Assembly (NCBI GenBank): GCA_963716525.1
Contig: OY970315.1
Coordinates: 3,720,001 to 3,784,000 of the forward strand
Source of the DNA: JBBREP01 sp963716525
GTDB lineage: Bacteria > Actinomycetota > Acidimicrobiia > IMCC26256 > PALSA-610
Length of the DNA stretch: 64,000 nucleotides
Direction of reading: 5' to 3'
This document shows positions 18,111 to 27,274 of the stretch, piece by piece; the first letter of the stretch is position 1; each line of letters begins with the position of its first letter. The notes under the pieces are model-generated. The model was not told the origin of the DNA and searched no databases. It saw nothing but the letters and a program-made list of their open reading frames with translations. Made by a program: the position numbers and the translations under genes.

Positions 18111-19834
18111 CCCCACCATCGCCCACACGACCGAAGACGGAACTCGCGATGGTGAACGACGCAACGGTGCGCGACAGTGAGCTGCCCGCCGCGACCGCTG
18201 TGCTGTACGTCCGGGTGAGCACGAAAGAACAAGCCGAACGCGACGGCGACCCCGAAGGCTACTCGATCCCCGCCCAACTCGAAGCGTGCCGCCGCAAAGC
18301 CAACGCCATCGACGCGACCGTGGTCGAAGAGTTCGTGGAACGCGGCGAATCTGCACGCACGGTCGACCGACCAGAAATACAACGGCTGCTCCGCTACGTG
18401 CGCGACAACCAGGTGACGCACGTGATCGTCCACAAGATCGACCGCCTCGCCCGCAACCGCGTCGACGACGTCGCGATCGGCGTCGCACTCAAAGCCGCGG
18501 CGGTGCAAACTCGTGTCGGTCAGCGAAAACATCGACGAGACCCCCTCCGGGATCCTGCTCCACGGGATCATGAGCTCCATCGCCGAGTTCTACAGCCGCA
18601 ACCTCGCCAACGAAGTCATCAAAGGCAGCACCCAGAAAGCCAAGTCCGGCGGCACGCCGATGAGAGCCCCCACTCGGCTACCTCAACGTCCGGCGCATCG
18701 AGAAGGCCGCGAAATCCGCACCGTCGACATCGACCCCGACGCGGGACCGCTCATGGCATTTGCCTTCGACGCATACGCGACCGGGGAATGGACACTCCGG
18801 GCGCTGCTCGACGAAGTCACCGAACGTGGCCTCGACTCCACCCCCGCGCCCAACTCGCCCCTCGAAGCCGCTCGCTATCTCCACACTTCCACCGGCTGCT
18901 TCGCAACCCGTACTACATGGGCATCGTCCGCTACCGCGGGGTCCTCTACGCCGGCAAACATGAACCGCTCGTCACCCCCGAAACATGGCAGACCGTGCAA
19001 GAACTCCTCGCCGCCAAAACAACGCGGGCGAGAGCGCAAGCGGGAACACCCGCACTACCTCAAGGGCTCCGTCTACTGCGGAACGTGCGGCAGCCGCCTC
19101 ATCGTCAGCCACGCAACAAACCGCTGGGGGAACCACCTACGAGTACTTCATGTGCATCGGCCGCCAACAACGCCGGACTACGTGCACCCAACGCGCGATC
19201 CGTATCGACGACACCGAAGACGCCAATCGCCAACCACTACGCCACCGTGCGACTCACCCCGGAGGCAAGTCAGCCCAAGTCCGTGACTACGTGCTCGATG
19301 AACTCCTCCGACTCCGCACCGAAACCGAACAGCAAACGCGGAGTCCAGACCCGACGACTCACCAAGCTCCGCACCGAACGCAAGAAAGCTCCTCGACGCC
19401 CACTACGCCGACGCCATCCCCCTCGAACTCCTCAAGACCGAACAAGCCCGCATCACCGCCGAGATCACCTCAGCCGAGCGCCAACTCGACACTCACGACA
19501 CCGACGCGGCCACCGCGGAGGCCAACCTCCACAAGGCAATCGCCCTGGTCCAGGACTGCGAAACGGCCTACAGGGACGTGCCCGTGGCGCTGCGACGACA
19601 GTTCAACCAAGCCTTCTTCACCCGGCTGCTCGTCGACGACGACTTCACCGTGATCGGAGAACTCGCCGAACCGTTCGCGATCCTGCTCTCCGACGACATG
19701 CGCGAGGCGGCGAGCGAGTATGCGGCACAAGGCCAACGGTCGAGGGCCGACGGCTCCGTGGAGTTCGAGCTCCAAGAACCCAAACTCGCCTTCGCCGGCG
19801 CGACCACAAGTGCTCAGGTCAAGGGTTTGAATAA
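18107..19834 (+). pseudogene. Large serine recombinase (integrase), at least eight frame shifts
   Basis: The N-terminus (LYVRVSTKEQAERDGDPEGY) carries the catalytic-serine region of resolvase-type recombinases. The family then continues only by hopping frames: VSENIDETPSGILLHGIMSS, GYLNVRRIEK, REIRTVDIDPD, HRLLRNPYYMGIVRYRGVLY, YLKGSVYCGTCGSRLIV (zinc ribbon), GTTYEYFMCIG and ALRRQFNQAFFTRLLVDDD. Shifts fall near 18,506, 18,670, 18,705, 18,870, 19,020, 19,130, 19,220 and 19,390; at least two are at runs of C or G. All pieces remain conserved, so the gene may be whole in the cell. The last frame runs on into the tRNA-Val gene. It would integrate and excise the island. Confidence 0.65.
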
Positions 19835-19842
19835 GAACACTT

Positions 19843-19919
19843 TGGTGGGCGGTAGAGGACTCGAACCTCCGACCTCGTCGGTGTGAACGACGCGCTCTAA
19901 CCAACTGAGCTAACCGCCC
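19843..19919 (-). tRNA. tRNA-Val (anticodon CAC), island attachment site
   Basis: The minus strand folds as a tRNA. The acceptor GGGCGGT pairs with ACCGCCC, the anticodon loop is TTCACAC giving CAC, and the T-arm GGTTCGAGTCC is present. CCA is encoded at 19845-19843. Its 3' end faces the recombinase gene, as expected for an integration site that restores the tRNA. Confidence 0.95.
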
Positions 19920-19964
19920 CTGAGCGGGACGGTCACGTTAGCGTGCGCCGCTGTGGAGAAGTTG

Positions 19965-20678
19965 ATGTACCTCGTGTGGCTCGATGCCGGCACCGAGCCC
20001 GAGGCCGCGCGCACGACGATGATCGACGAAGTGGGCGCTGCGCTGCTCGACGCCGGCCCCGCGGGCTCACGATCGACGTGGCCGACGAGGCCGCGCGAGT
20101 TCACGCCGCTCGCTCCCCCGCCGGCCGGCGAACCGCCCCTGCACGCGATCGTGTCGCTCTGGCTCGACGCCTACGACTACCGAGAGCCGTTCGAGGCGGT
20201 GCTGCGCGCCCGCTCCGAGCGACTCGCGGGCTACCAGGTGGTGGAGTCGCTCTACCGCGACTACGGCGGCAACCAGTGGGCCGGGCCGCGCGACTGGCCC
20301 GACGGCCGACGCTCCCCCGGGCCGCTCGTGGTCACGATGTTCCCGCAGCACCCCGACATGGACTTCGAGACGTGGATCCGTTTCTGGCACGAGCGCCAGT
20401 CGCCGATGTCGGAGGCGATCCAACCCCGCACGCGCTACGTGCGCAACGCGGTGTTCCGTGCGATCACGCCGGACGCGCCGCCGTTTCGCGCCATCGTCGA
20501 GGAGGCGTGGCCGTCGGTGGATGCCGTCACCGACCCGATGCAGTTCTTCTGCGCCGACGGTGACCCCGACACGCTCACGAGGAACATCACCACGATGATG
20601 GAGCACGTGAGCGCGTTCATCCCGATGGACGAGATGCGCAACTACCCGATGAGCGAGTGGATCCTCAGGTCGTGGTGA
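19965..20678 (+). CDS. EthD-domain protein
   Basis: This protein of about 237 residues starts at ATG 19965 behind GGAGAAG; a GTG at 19953 is an alternative. The second half, GPLVVTMFPQHPDMDFETWIRFWHERQSP, matches EthD-like dimeric alpha-beta barrels, which occur near ring-hydroxylating or degradative genes with poorly known roles. Between about 20,060 and 20,095 another frame (RGLTIDVADEAARV) looks more protein-like, so two compensating indels are possible. Its stop overlaps the convergent amidohydrolase by 14 bp. Confidence 0.65.
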   Translation: MYLVWLDAGTEPEAARTTMIDEVGAALLDAGPAGSRSTWPTRPREFTPLAPPPAGEPPLHAIVSLWLDAYDYREPFEAVLRARSERLAGYQVVESLYRDYGGNQWAGPRDWPDGRRSPGPLVVTMFPQHPDMDFETWIRFWHERQSPMSEAIQPRTRYVRNAVFRAITPDAPPFRAIVEEAWPSVDAVTDPMQFFCADGDPDTLTRNITTMMEHVSAFIPMDEMRNYPMSEWILRSW

Positions 20679-21897
20679 GCGCCCCGGTCACGTCGCCACC
20701 CGCCGCGAGATATTCGACAGCCAGCGCGGCGTAGAACGCGATGCCGTTCCGCATCGCCTGCTCGTCGATCGTCATGCGGTTCGAGTGGCAGCCGTGCGCG
20801 TGCGCCGGTCGGTCACCCGGGGGGCACACACCGAGGTAGGCGAATGCGCCCGGCCGCTCGTGCAACACGTACGAGAAGTCCTCGGCGCCCATCACCGGGG
20901 CCGGCATCTCGGTCGCGCGCTCGGCGCCGAGCAGTCCTGCGGCGACGCGGCGCGTGAACGCCGCGTGCTCGACGTCGTTCACGACGACCGGGTAGCCCTC
21001 GATCACCTCGAGCTCCGCGGTCATCTCGTGGGCCGCGCCGATGTGCTCCACGATGCGGGCAATGCCGGCCCGGGCCGCCCGACGGCTCGCTTCGGAGACC
21101 GAGCGCAGCGTGCCCTCCATCTCGACCGTCTCGGGGATCACGTTGTTCGTGGTGCCGCCGCGGATCTTGGTGATCGTGATCACGACCGGGTCGAACGGGT
21201 TGATGCGGCGGGTCGCGAGCACCTGCACCGCGGTGACGATCTCGGCCGCGACCGGCATCGGGTCGTTGCCGAGGTACGGACTCGACGCGTGGCCGCCCTT
21301 GCCCCGCACCGTGATGCGGAGCACATCGGCGGCGGCCATGATGGCGCCGCCGCGCGTGGCGATAGAACCCGACGGTGCGTTCGGCGTGACGTGCAGCGCG
21401 AACGCCGCGTCGACGTGTGGATCGTCGAGCACACCCTCCTCGATCATCCAGCGCGCGCCGTGGTAGCCCTCCTCGCCCGGCTGGAACATGAGGCGTACCC
21501 GGCCCGCCAGCGCGTCGCGCCGTTCGTGCAGCACACGAGCCGCACCGCACAGCATCGCGGCGTGCGCGTCGTGACCACAGGCGTGCATCGCTCCCTCCAC
21601 CTCGCTCGCGTAGTCGAGCCCCGTGTCCTCCGGCATCGGCAGCGCGTCCATGTCGGCGCGCAGGAGCACGGTGGGCCCGGGCCGGGCGCCGACGATGTCG
21701 GCCACGACCGAGCTCACCGCGGTGCCGGTGGTGACGTCGATCTCCAACGGCGCGAGCGCGTCGACGACGGCCTGCTGGGTGCGGGGCAGGATGAGCCCCT
21801 GTTCGGGATGGCGGTGGATCTCACGCCGGAGCTCGACGGCGTCGGCAAGCACCGCGTCGGCCGCGGCGAGCAGGTCGGGGGCAGCGACCGCAGTCAT
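20665..21897 (-). CDS. M20D-family amidohydrolase (IAA-amino-acid/hippurate hydrolase type)
   Basis: This 410-residue metal hydrolase starts at ATG 21897. It shows LLRADMDALPM, MHACGHDAHAAML (metal-binding His/Asp), FQPGEEGYHGAR with the catalytic Glu pair, and a lid domain (RGKGGHASSP). The last metal ligand region is HGCHSNRM. Family members cleave N-acyl amino acids or related amides in the cytoplasm. Ten bases separate it from the PaaX gene upstream on the same strand, so co-transcription is likely. The substrate is unknown. Confidence 0.85.
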   Translation of the reverse strand: MTAVAAPDLLAAADAVLADAVELRREIHRHPEQGLILPRTQQAVVDALAPLEIDVTTGTAVSSVVADIVGARPGPTVLLRADMDALPMPEDTGLDYASEVEGAMHACGHDAHAAMLCGAARVLHERRDALAGRVRLMFQPGEEGYHGARWMIEEGVLDDPHVDAAFALHVTPNAPSGSIATRGGAIMAAADVLRITVRGKGGHASSPYLGNDPMPVAAEIVTAVQVLATRRINPFDPVVITITKIRGGTTNNVIPETVEMEGTLRSVSEASRRAARAGIARIVEHIGAAHEMTAELEVIEGYPVVVNDVEHAAFTRRVAAGLLGAERATEMPAPVMGAEDFSYVLHERPGAFAYLGVCPPGDRPAHAHGCHSNRMTIDEQAMRNGIAFYAALAVEYLAAGGDVTGALTTT

Positions 21898-21907
21898 GCC
21901 CCGCACC

Positions 21908-22730
21908 CTACGACGAGCCGCGTCCGGGCCGGCCGGCTCGGAACCATGCCGCGACCGAGTGCTCGAAGCTCGGCTGGAACGATTCGTACGCGCGCCGCAA
22001 GGCGTCGCCGTGCCAACCGTGTGGGAGCAGCGCGGCCGGCAACAGCGGATCGGCGCGCAGGTGCGCGAGCGTACGTGTGCCGGCGAGGAAGGCGTCGGCG
22101 ATCGCGGGACCGGCGTTACCGTCGCGTGCGGCTTCGATCGACGTGGTGGCCCGGCGCAGCCACGAATCCAGCTCGACTGCACGGGCGTTCCACTCCGCCG
22201 GAGCGAACAGCGCCACGGCGAGTTCGCGCGCATCGCCGTCGGGACGTGCCCTCCAGATTCGGCATTGCCGGTCACGCGCCGCGAACGAACCCGCGGCGGG
22301 GTCGTCCGGGAGGTTGTCGGGCCGGCACCACACGCCCTCGCGCTGCTCGGCGTAGCGGGCATGGCGCAGCTCCCGCCGCAGCGCGGCCCGGGCGTCGCTC
22401 GAGCGCGCGTCGGCCGTGACCACTGCCACGATCCACGTACCGTCCCACGCCGCGCCCGGGGGCGGGCTGAGCGCAACGTCGTGCTCGGTGCTGCGGGCGC
22501 GCACGCGCCCCGACCAGCTCGTAGCGACCATCGCGAGTCCGCAGCTCGCCGGCCTCCACCATCCGGCTGAGCGCCACCCGGGCGGTGCCTGCGGGCACGC
22601 CGAACAGGCCGCACCAGCGCACGAGGTCGGCACCGGAGCGCACCGGGCGCGGCATCCCGAGCAGCAGTGAAGCGATGAGCGAGCGGGCCGAGAGGGGTCG
22701 GGAGTCGCCTGTGTTACGTGTTGCGGTCAC
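21908..22730 (-). CDS. PaaX-family transcriptional regulator, one frameshift
   Basis: From GTG 22730 the N-terminal winged helix reads SLIASLLLGMPRPV, CGLFGVPAGTARVALSRMVE, then RYELVG. At the CCCC run 22508-22511 the frame changes and continues as VRARSTEHDVALSPP and WDGTWIVAVVTAD to 21908. The second part has the PaaX C-terminal features LRHARYAEQREGVWCRPDNL. PaaX proteins repress phenylacetate or related catabolic genes and release DNA on binding an acyl-CoA. It faces a desaturase gene across 28 bp and leads into an amidohydrolase gene. One base too many in the run would explain the break. Confidence 0.7.
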
Positions 22731-22749
22731 GTGTGCAAAGAATGTAACA
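22712..22749. promoter_or_regulatory. Divergent promoter region with spaced inverted repeat TGTTAC/GTAACA
   Basis: TGTTAC (22712-22717) and GTAACA (22744-22749) form an inverted repeat flanking the 28-bp gap between the PaaX-like gene and the desaturase gene. A weak plus-strand promoter, TTGCGG (22721) and TGTAAC (22743), overlaps it. It may be the regulator's operator for both directions; this rests on position only. Confidence 0.3.
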
Positions 22750-22758
22750 TGCACGGTG

Positions 22759-23766
22759 ATGTCCGCGCCCGCCCCGCCCGCCCCGATCGCCCCGATCCCG
22801 ACGACGGTCACGATGGTGCCCGATCCGGCACTGCTCACCCCGGTGGACGGAGATCGGCTGCGCGCCGACGGCCGGCCCGGCCCGGCGCTGCGCGAGCAAT
22901 TGCGGCGCATCCCGAACCTGCGCAACGGCGTGTCGGTCGTGTCGGTGTGGGTGCAGATCGTGGGCATCGCGGTCGTCGCGGTGTGGCTGAACAACCCGAT
23001 CGTGTGGGTGCTCGCGTTCCTCCTCATGGGCCGGGCCCACGCGCAGGTCGCGGCGCTGATGCACGAGGCCGCGCACCGGCTGCTGTTCCGCAATCGTCGC
23101 CTCAACGACTTCGTCGGGCGGTGGATCGTGGGCTTCCCGGCGTTCACGCCGATCGATCTCTACCGCCGCGGGCACATGGCGCACCACCGCCAGGAGTTCG
23201 GTCCCGACGAACCCGACGTGCCGCTTTACCGCGCCTACCCGATTACCCGCTCGTCGTTGCGGCGCAAGCTCGTACGCGACGCGACGGGCCGCACCGGATG
23301 GAACCTCTTCCGCGGTCTCCTCCGCGGCATCACGAGCAAGAACGACGCGATCCGCGGGCAGGCGCGGCGCATCGCCGGCGCGCAGGTCGTGCTGATCGCG
23401 GTGACCGTCGCGCTCGGCCATCCCTGGTTGTGGGTGCTGCTGTGGTTCCTGCCCTATCTCACCGTGTGGCGCGTCATCAACCGGCTGCGCGCGATCGCCG
23501 AGCACGGCGGCATGATCGAGAGCGGCGACCGCCGCAACACCACGCACACCGTGCGCCAGCACGCGATCGCCCGCTTCTGGATGGTCCCCTACCGCATCGG
23601 CTGGCACCTCGCGCACCACGTCGACTCCGGCGTGCCGATGTACAACCTTCCCAAGTACCACCGCGAGCTGATCGCCGCGGGATACATCCCGCCCGAGCTG
23701 GAGTACCGCAGCTACACCGCGCTGTGGCGCCGGCTGTCGAGCCGCGCCGAGGCCGCGCCCGCCTGA
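22759..23766 (+). CDS. Membrane fatty acid desaturase/hydroxylase family protein
   Basis: This 335-residue integral membrane protein starts at ATG 22759. It has three histidine boxes, HEAAHR, HMAHH and HLAHH, that bind the di-iron site, and hydrophobic segments around VWVQIVGIAVVAVWLNN and VVLIAVTVALGHPWLWVLLW. Family members insert double bonds or hydroxyl groups into lipid chains or carotenoids. Control by the divergent PaaX-like gene is suggested by the shared 28-bp gap. Confidence 0.8.
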   Translation: MSAPAPPAPIAPIPTTVTMVPDPALLTPVDGDRLRADGRPGPALREQLRRIPNLRNGVSVVSVWVQIVGIAVVAVWLNNPIVWVLAFLLMGRAHAQVAALMHEAAHRLLFRNRRLNDFVGRWIVGFPAFTPIDLYRRGHMAHHRQEFGPDEPDVPLYRAYPITRSSLRRKLVRDATGRTGWNLFRGLLRGITSKNDAIRGQARRIAGAQVVLIAVTVALGHPWLWVLLWFLPYLTVWRVINRLRAIAEHGGMIESGDRRNTTHTVRQHAIARFWMVPYRIGWHLAHHVDSGVPMYNLPKYHRELIAAGYIPPELEYRSYTALWRRLSSRAEAAPA

Positions 23767-23779
23767 CCCCCGGTCGCGG

Positions 23780-25450
23780 TCAGATGCCGGGCGGATAGTT
23801 GTAACCGCCGAAGAACACGTTGGTCGCCGCGGTGCCGCACAGGGGGTTCGCCTCGGTGAAGAGCTGGTCGTTCGCGCCGAAGCCACCGCGGCGGCCGTAG
23901 AACACCTGCACACCGCCCGCGTAGGCGTGCCCGCCCACGGTCAGGCCCGGCAGCGACACGGCGAGATCGTCGGCGCCGTTCCCCGAGAAGTCACCGGGCG
24001 TGAGCACCAGGCCGAAGTCCTCGTTCGTCGCGCTCGGCCCCGTGACGCCCAAGGTGTCCCGATCGATCACGAAGCCGCCGTCGCGTGACAGCCGGTTCCG
24101 CACACCGTGCAGCACGACGATCTCACCGGCGTACGCGTGGCCGCCCACGGTCCGGCCCGGAACTCCGATCGCCAGGTCGGGATGCCCGTCGCCGTCGAAG
24201 TCGAAGGCCGCGAGGCTCGCACCGAGCTGGTTGTTCGCGGCGGGACTCTGCCCGTTCGTCGTGTTCGAGAGGAGGTAGAACTCCGAGCCCGCCGCAGTGA
24301 CACCGTGTGCCGAGCCGTGCAGCAGGGTCGCAGCGCCGACGCTCGCCGTGGCACCCTGCGACTCGCCCGGCGCGCCCACCACGAGATCGCTGCGCCCGTC
24401 GCCGTCGAAGTCGCCCACTGCGAACGCCCAGCCCCATTCGTCGGAGGTCTCGCTCGAGTCGGGCACGCCGGTGGTGTCCTCGGTCCACGTCTGCGAACCG
24501 GTCGCCGTCAGCCCGCCCGCCGAGCCGTAGAGGATGTCGACCACGCCCGCACCTGCTGCGCTGCCGACCTTCTTGTGCGGCGCGCCCACCACGAGGTCGG
24601 CGTAGCCGTCGCCGTTGAAGTCACCGGACGCGAGTGTGCGGCCCCAGTAGTCGCCGGGCTTCAAGCCGCCGTGGATCCCTGGGGTCGACTCGTCGAAGTG
24701 GCGCGGCGCCAGCGTGGCGGCGTGCGAGAGGCCGTGCGCTGTACCGAACAGCTCGGTGACCCGGCCCGACCGCGCCACCCCGTGGACGCTCACGCCACCC
24801 GCGTCGACCGCCAGGTCCGTATAGCCGTCGCGGTTGAAGTCACCGGCCGCGAGGCCGAGCCCGAACGAGTCGTTGGCCTGCGGGGTGCTCGCGAGGCCCG
24901 AAGTGGCCTCCGTGAACACCTGGTCGCCTCGCGTCGTGAGGCCGCTTCGCGATCCGTACACCACCACGACCTCGCCGGCGAACGCCTTGCCGCCCGGCGA
25001 CTCGCCCGGTGCCCCGACCGCGAGGTCGTCGTAGCCGTCGTGGTTGAAGTCACCCCACGCAAAGGACCAGCCGAGGTCGTCGCCCGCGATCGAATCCGGG
25101 CCGTGGCCCGTCTTCGACTCGTCGAACTCTGCGTTCCGGTTGCCCGTGTTCGCACCGTGGGCACCGCCGTAGACCGCCCAGAACGAACCGGCCTGCACGT
25201 TGGCGAGCACGGTGTCGATCGTTGCCATCGCCGGCAGATCGGCGTAGCCGTCGCCGTCGAAGTCGGGACGATGCCGCACCCGGATCGCCGGCCCGGGGAA
25301 CGCGGTCGAGCACGATCCCGACAGCGGGCGTGCGGCCGGCGCCGCGCCAGCGGCGCCAGCTCCGAACGCCCCGGCTCCCCCGGCGAGTTGGGGCACGAGC
25401 GCCGCCACCGCGACCAGCCCGATCATCGTTGTCGTCCCCCGTCGCCACAT
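23780..25450 (-). CDS. Exported FG-GAP repeat protein (predicted seven-bladed propeller)
   Basis: This 556-residue protein starts at ATG 25450 (GTG 25477 is possible), with an N-terminal signal segment MIGLVAVAALVPQLAGG. Seven calcium-binding repeat cores can be counted: DFDGDGYADL, DFNHDGYDDL, DFNRDGYTDL, DFNGDGYADL, DFDGDGRSDL, DFDGDGHPDL and DFSGNGADDL. Most are followed by [AV]-V/I-G-[AV]-P. This is the integrin-alpha-type FG-GAP fold, usually an extracellular ligand-binding or structural propeller. No membrane anchor or sortase signal is seen, so it is likely secreted. The ligand is unknown. Confidence 0.8.
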   Translation of the reverse strand: MWRRGTTTMIGLVAVAALVPQLAGGAGAFGAGAAGAAPAARPLSGSCSTAFPGPAIRVRHRPDFDGDGYADLPAMATIDTVLANVQAGSFWAVYGGAHGANTGNRNAEFDESKTGHGPDSIAGDDLGWSFAWGDFNHDGYDDLAVGAPGESPGGKAFAGEVVVVYGSRSGLTTRGDQVFTEATSGLASTPQANDSFGLGLAAGDFNRDGYTDLAVDAGGVSVHGVARSGRVTELFGTAHGLSHAATLAPRHFDESTPGIHGGLKPGDYWGRTLASGDFNGDGYADLVVGAPHKKVGSAAGAGVVDILYGSAGGLTATGSQTWTEDTTGVPDSSETSDEWGWAFAVGDFDGDGRSDLVVGAPGESQGATASVGAATLLHGSAHGVTAAGSEFYLLSNTTNGQSPAANNQLGASLAAFDFDGDGHPDLAIGVPGRTVGGHAYAGEIVVLHGVRNRLSRDGGFVIDRDTLGVTGPSATNEDFGLVLTPGDFSGNGADDLAVSLPGLTVGGHAYAGGVQVFYGRRGGFGANDQLFTEANPLCGTAATNVFFGGYNYPPGI

Positions 25451-25492
25451 GCGTCGATGATGGTCCTCACGCCGCACGAACGCAATCGCGGG

Positions 25493-26878
25493 TCAGGGCA
25501 CGGGTGGCGCCGCGATGCCGCCAAGGACCGACTCGGCCGCCGTGGCGACCGTCATGAGCGCGAGGTCGGCGCAACGCGGGGCGACGATCTGGATCGCGAT
25601 CGGCAGGCGCTCGCCGTCACGCTCCACGAACCCGCACGGCACGACCGCGGCCGGTGACCGCACGAGGTTGAACGGCAGGGTGTAGTCGGCGGCCCAGCCC
25701 GGACCGTACGGGCTCGGCTCGCCCAGGCGGGGCGGCACGGTGGCCATCGCGGGCGTCACGAGCACGTCGGCACGCGCCCACACCGCCGCGAGCTGCCGCA
25801 GCGCGGTCTGCGCGCCGGCCTGGCCGTCGAGCACCTGGGCCACGGTCGTGTGCTCGCCGAAGCTCGCGGTGAGCTGCGCCGCGGGCAGGAAGCGCCCTTC
25901 CCAGGGCGTGGGATCAGTGGTGGCGGTGCGCCACGAACCGGGCGCGGCGTGCGCGACCCACGCGTACACGGCGGGCGGGTCGAACACGGTGTCGAGCGCG
26001 TCGACGACGTCGGCGCCGGCCGCGGCGAGCGTGTGCAGCGCGGCCTCGCACGCGGCGAGCACGTCGGCATCGGGATGGGCGACGCCGAGCGTCGGCGACC
26101 ACGCGACGCGCACTCCGCGCACACCGTCGAGCGATGCTCGGGCCGCGGCGGCGGCGAAGGAGCCGGCGAGCTCGAACGACAGCAGGTCGAGCGCCGACAC
26201 ACCCTTCACCACGTCGAGCGCGCACGCGATCTCGGTGAAGGTCCGCGCCATCGGCCCGCGGGTCGACAGCGGGCCCCAGGTGGGCGGGGTGGGATCACCG
26301 TTCGGCACCACGCCGTGGGTGGGCTTGAAGCCCGCGATGCCGCACGCGGCCGACGGGATGCGGATGGAGCCGCCGCCGTCGGAGCCGGTGCACAGCGGCA
26401 CCATCCCGGCCGCTACCGCGGCCGCGGAGCCGCCCGACGACCCGCCCGCCGTGCGCCCGGGAGCCCACGGGTTGCCGGTGGGACCGAACACCAGGTTGTC
26501 GGTCTCGGCGTGGAAGCCGTAGGCCGGCGTGTTCGTCTTGCCTACCACCACGGCGCCCGCGCCACGCAGGCGGGCCACCTCGACCGAATCGACGGTGGCC
26601 GGCGGCGCGGCCGTGCGTGCCGGGTCGCCGCACACGGTGCGGAACCCCGCCGCGTCCTCGAGGTCCTTCACACCGATCGGCACCCCCGCGAGCGGCCCGA
26701 CGTCGTCGCCCCTGGCGATGCGCCGGTCGAGCGCCTCGGCCTGCCGCCGCGCTCCGGGCCCGTCGACTGCGCAGAACGCGTGCAGCGCCGCGTCACGCGC
26801 CGCGATCCGTGCCAGCGCGGCCTCCACCACCTCCGCGACCGAGCGCTCCCCGCGCCTCACCGCATCGGCGATGTCCAT
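25493..26878 (-). CDS. Amidase signature family protein
   Basis: This 461-residue enzyme starts at ATG 26878 (MDIADAVRRGERSV); the frame extends upstream without family similarity. The Ser-cisSer-Lys triad is visible: Lys in GVPIGVKDLED, the Ser pair in GRTAGGSSGGSAAAVAAG, and GSDGGGSIRIPSAACG. The family hydrolyses amides in the cytoplasm; GatA-type activity is unlikely because no gatB/gatC genes adjoin. The gene is intact. Confidence 0.85.
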   Translation of the reverse strand: MDIADAVRRGERSVAEVVEAALARIAARDAALHAFCAVDGPGARRQAEALDRRIARGDDVGPLAGVPIGVKDLEDAAGFRTVCGDPARTAAPPATVDSVEVARLRGAGAVVVGKTNTPAYGFHAETDNLVFGPTGNPWAPGRTAGGSSGGSAAAVAAGMVPLCTGSDGGGSIRIPSAACGIAGFKPTHGVVPNGDPTPPTWGPLSTRGPMARTFTEIACALDVVKGVSALDLLSFELAGSFAAAAARASLDGVRGVRVAWSPTLGVAHPDADVLAACEAALHTLAAAGADVVDALDTVFDPPAVYAWVAHAAPGSWRTATTDPTPWEGRFLPAAQLTASFGEHTTVAQVLDGQAGAQTALRQLAAVWARADVLVTPAMATVPPRLGEPSPYGPGWAADYTLPFNLVRSPAAVVPCGFVERDGERLPIAIQIVAPRCADLALMTVATAAESVLGGIAAPPVP

Positions 26879-27011
26879 GATGGTCCCGGTCACCGCCGGG
26901 ACGGTAGCCCTCGCCCGTACGCCCCGGTCAGACCACGCTGCGCACCTGGAGGCGCGGATGAGGCACAATGGTGCCCACGAATGTCCCAACAGGTTCTCAG
27001 GACGGTGAGGC

Positions 27012-27215
27012 GTGCCGAGAAAAGGTCGAGCACGACGTTTTCGCGAGGCTCGCGAGCTGAAGCAGGGGTTTGACGACGACCTGTTCAAGGAGGACAAGAA
27101 CTCGACGCTCGCCGACGTGTGGGATCCCACCGCGAAGACCGCCGAGGCGGCTGACGACGACGACGAGTGGGACGACGAGGCCGACGACGAGGAGTACGAC
27201 CCCCTCGACCACTGA
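27012..27215 (+). CDS. Small acidic protein of unknown function
   Basis: This 67-residue protein starts at GTG 27012. The first 20 residues are basic (MPRKGRARRFREARELKQG) and the rest is strongly acidic, ending DDDDEWDDEADDEEYDPLDH. The split charge suggests a disordered protein that could bind nucleic acid or a basic partner. No family is recognised. It stands alone, divergent from the amidase gene and convergent with the permease gene. Confidence 0.55.
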   Translation: MPRKGRARRFREARELKQGFDDDLFKEDKNSTLADVWDPTAKTAEAADDDDEWDDEADDEEYDPLDH

Positions 27216-27232
27216 GCGTCCGTGCGGGTAAC

Positions 27233-27270
27233 GGCCCGCCGTCGCGCGGGGCCCTATCGCCGTGACGGCG
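27233..27270. terminator. Candidate bidirectional terminator between convergent genes
   Basis: Two short GC hairpins lie in the 59-bp gap: GGCCC pairing with GGGCC, and CGCCG-TGA-CGGCG at 27258-27270. There is no T tract, so the call is weak. Confidence 0.3.
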
Positions 27271-27274
27271 GCCC

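Larger units (their letters stand above)
1..19842. mobile_element. Right part of an integrated conjugative/mobilisable island ending at tRNA-Val(CAC)
   Basis: The stretch carries mobility genes in a typical order: a VirD4/TraG-like ATPase, a replication-relaxation protein, a DNA methyltransferase, ArdA, an Xre regulator and a large serine recombinase. The recombinase gene runs into the 3' end of a tRNA-Val gene, the usual place for an attachment site. To the right of the tRNA the genes are ordinary metabolic chromosome genes. No second copy of the tRNA 3' end is visible further left, so the left boundary is outside the window and the Dpd genes are inferred to be island cargo. No relaxase of a recognised family is seen in the window. 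Confidence 0.6.

Noticed and set aside
19578..19886. Recombinase end reading GGRGLEPPTSSV
   Set aside because: This tail is the antisense of tRNA-Val(CAC), a familiar translation artefact, not protein.
20785..22419. Long plus-strand frame opposite the amidohydrolase
   Set aside because: The M20D enzyme on the minus strand has all metal motifs; the plus frame has none.
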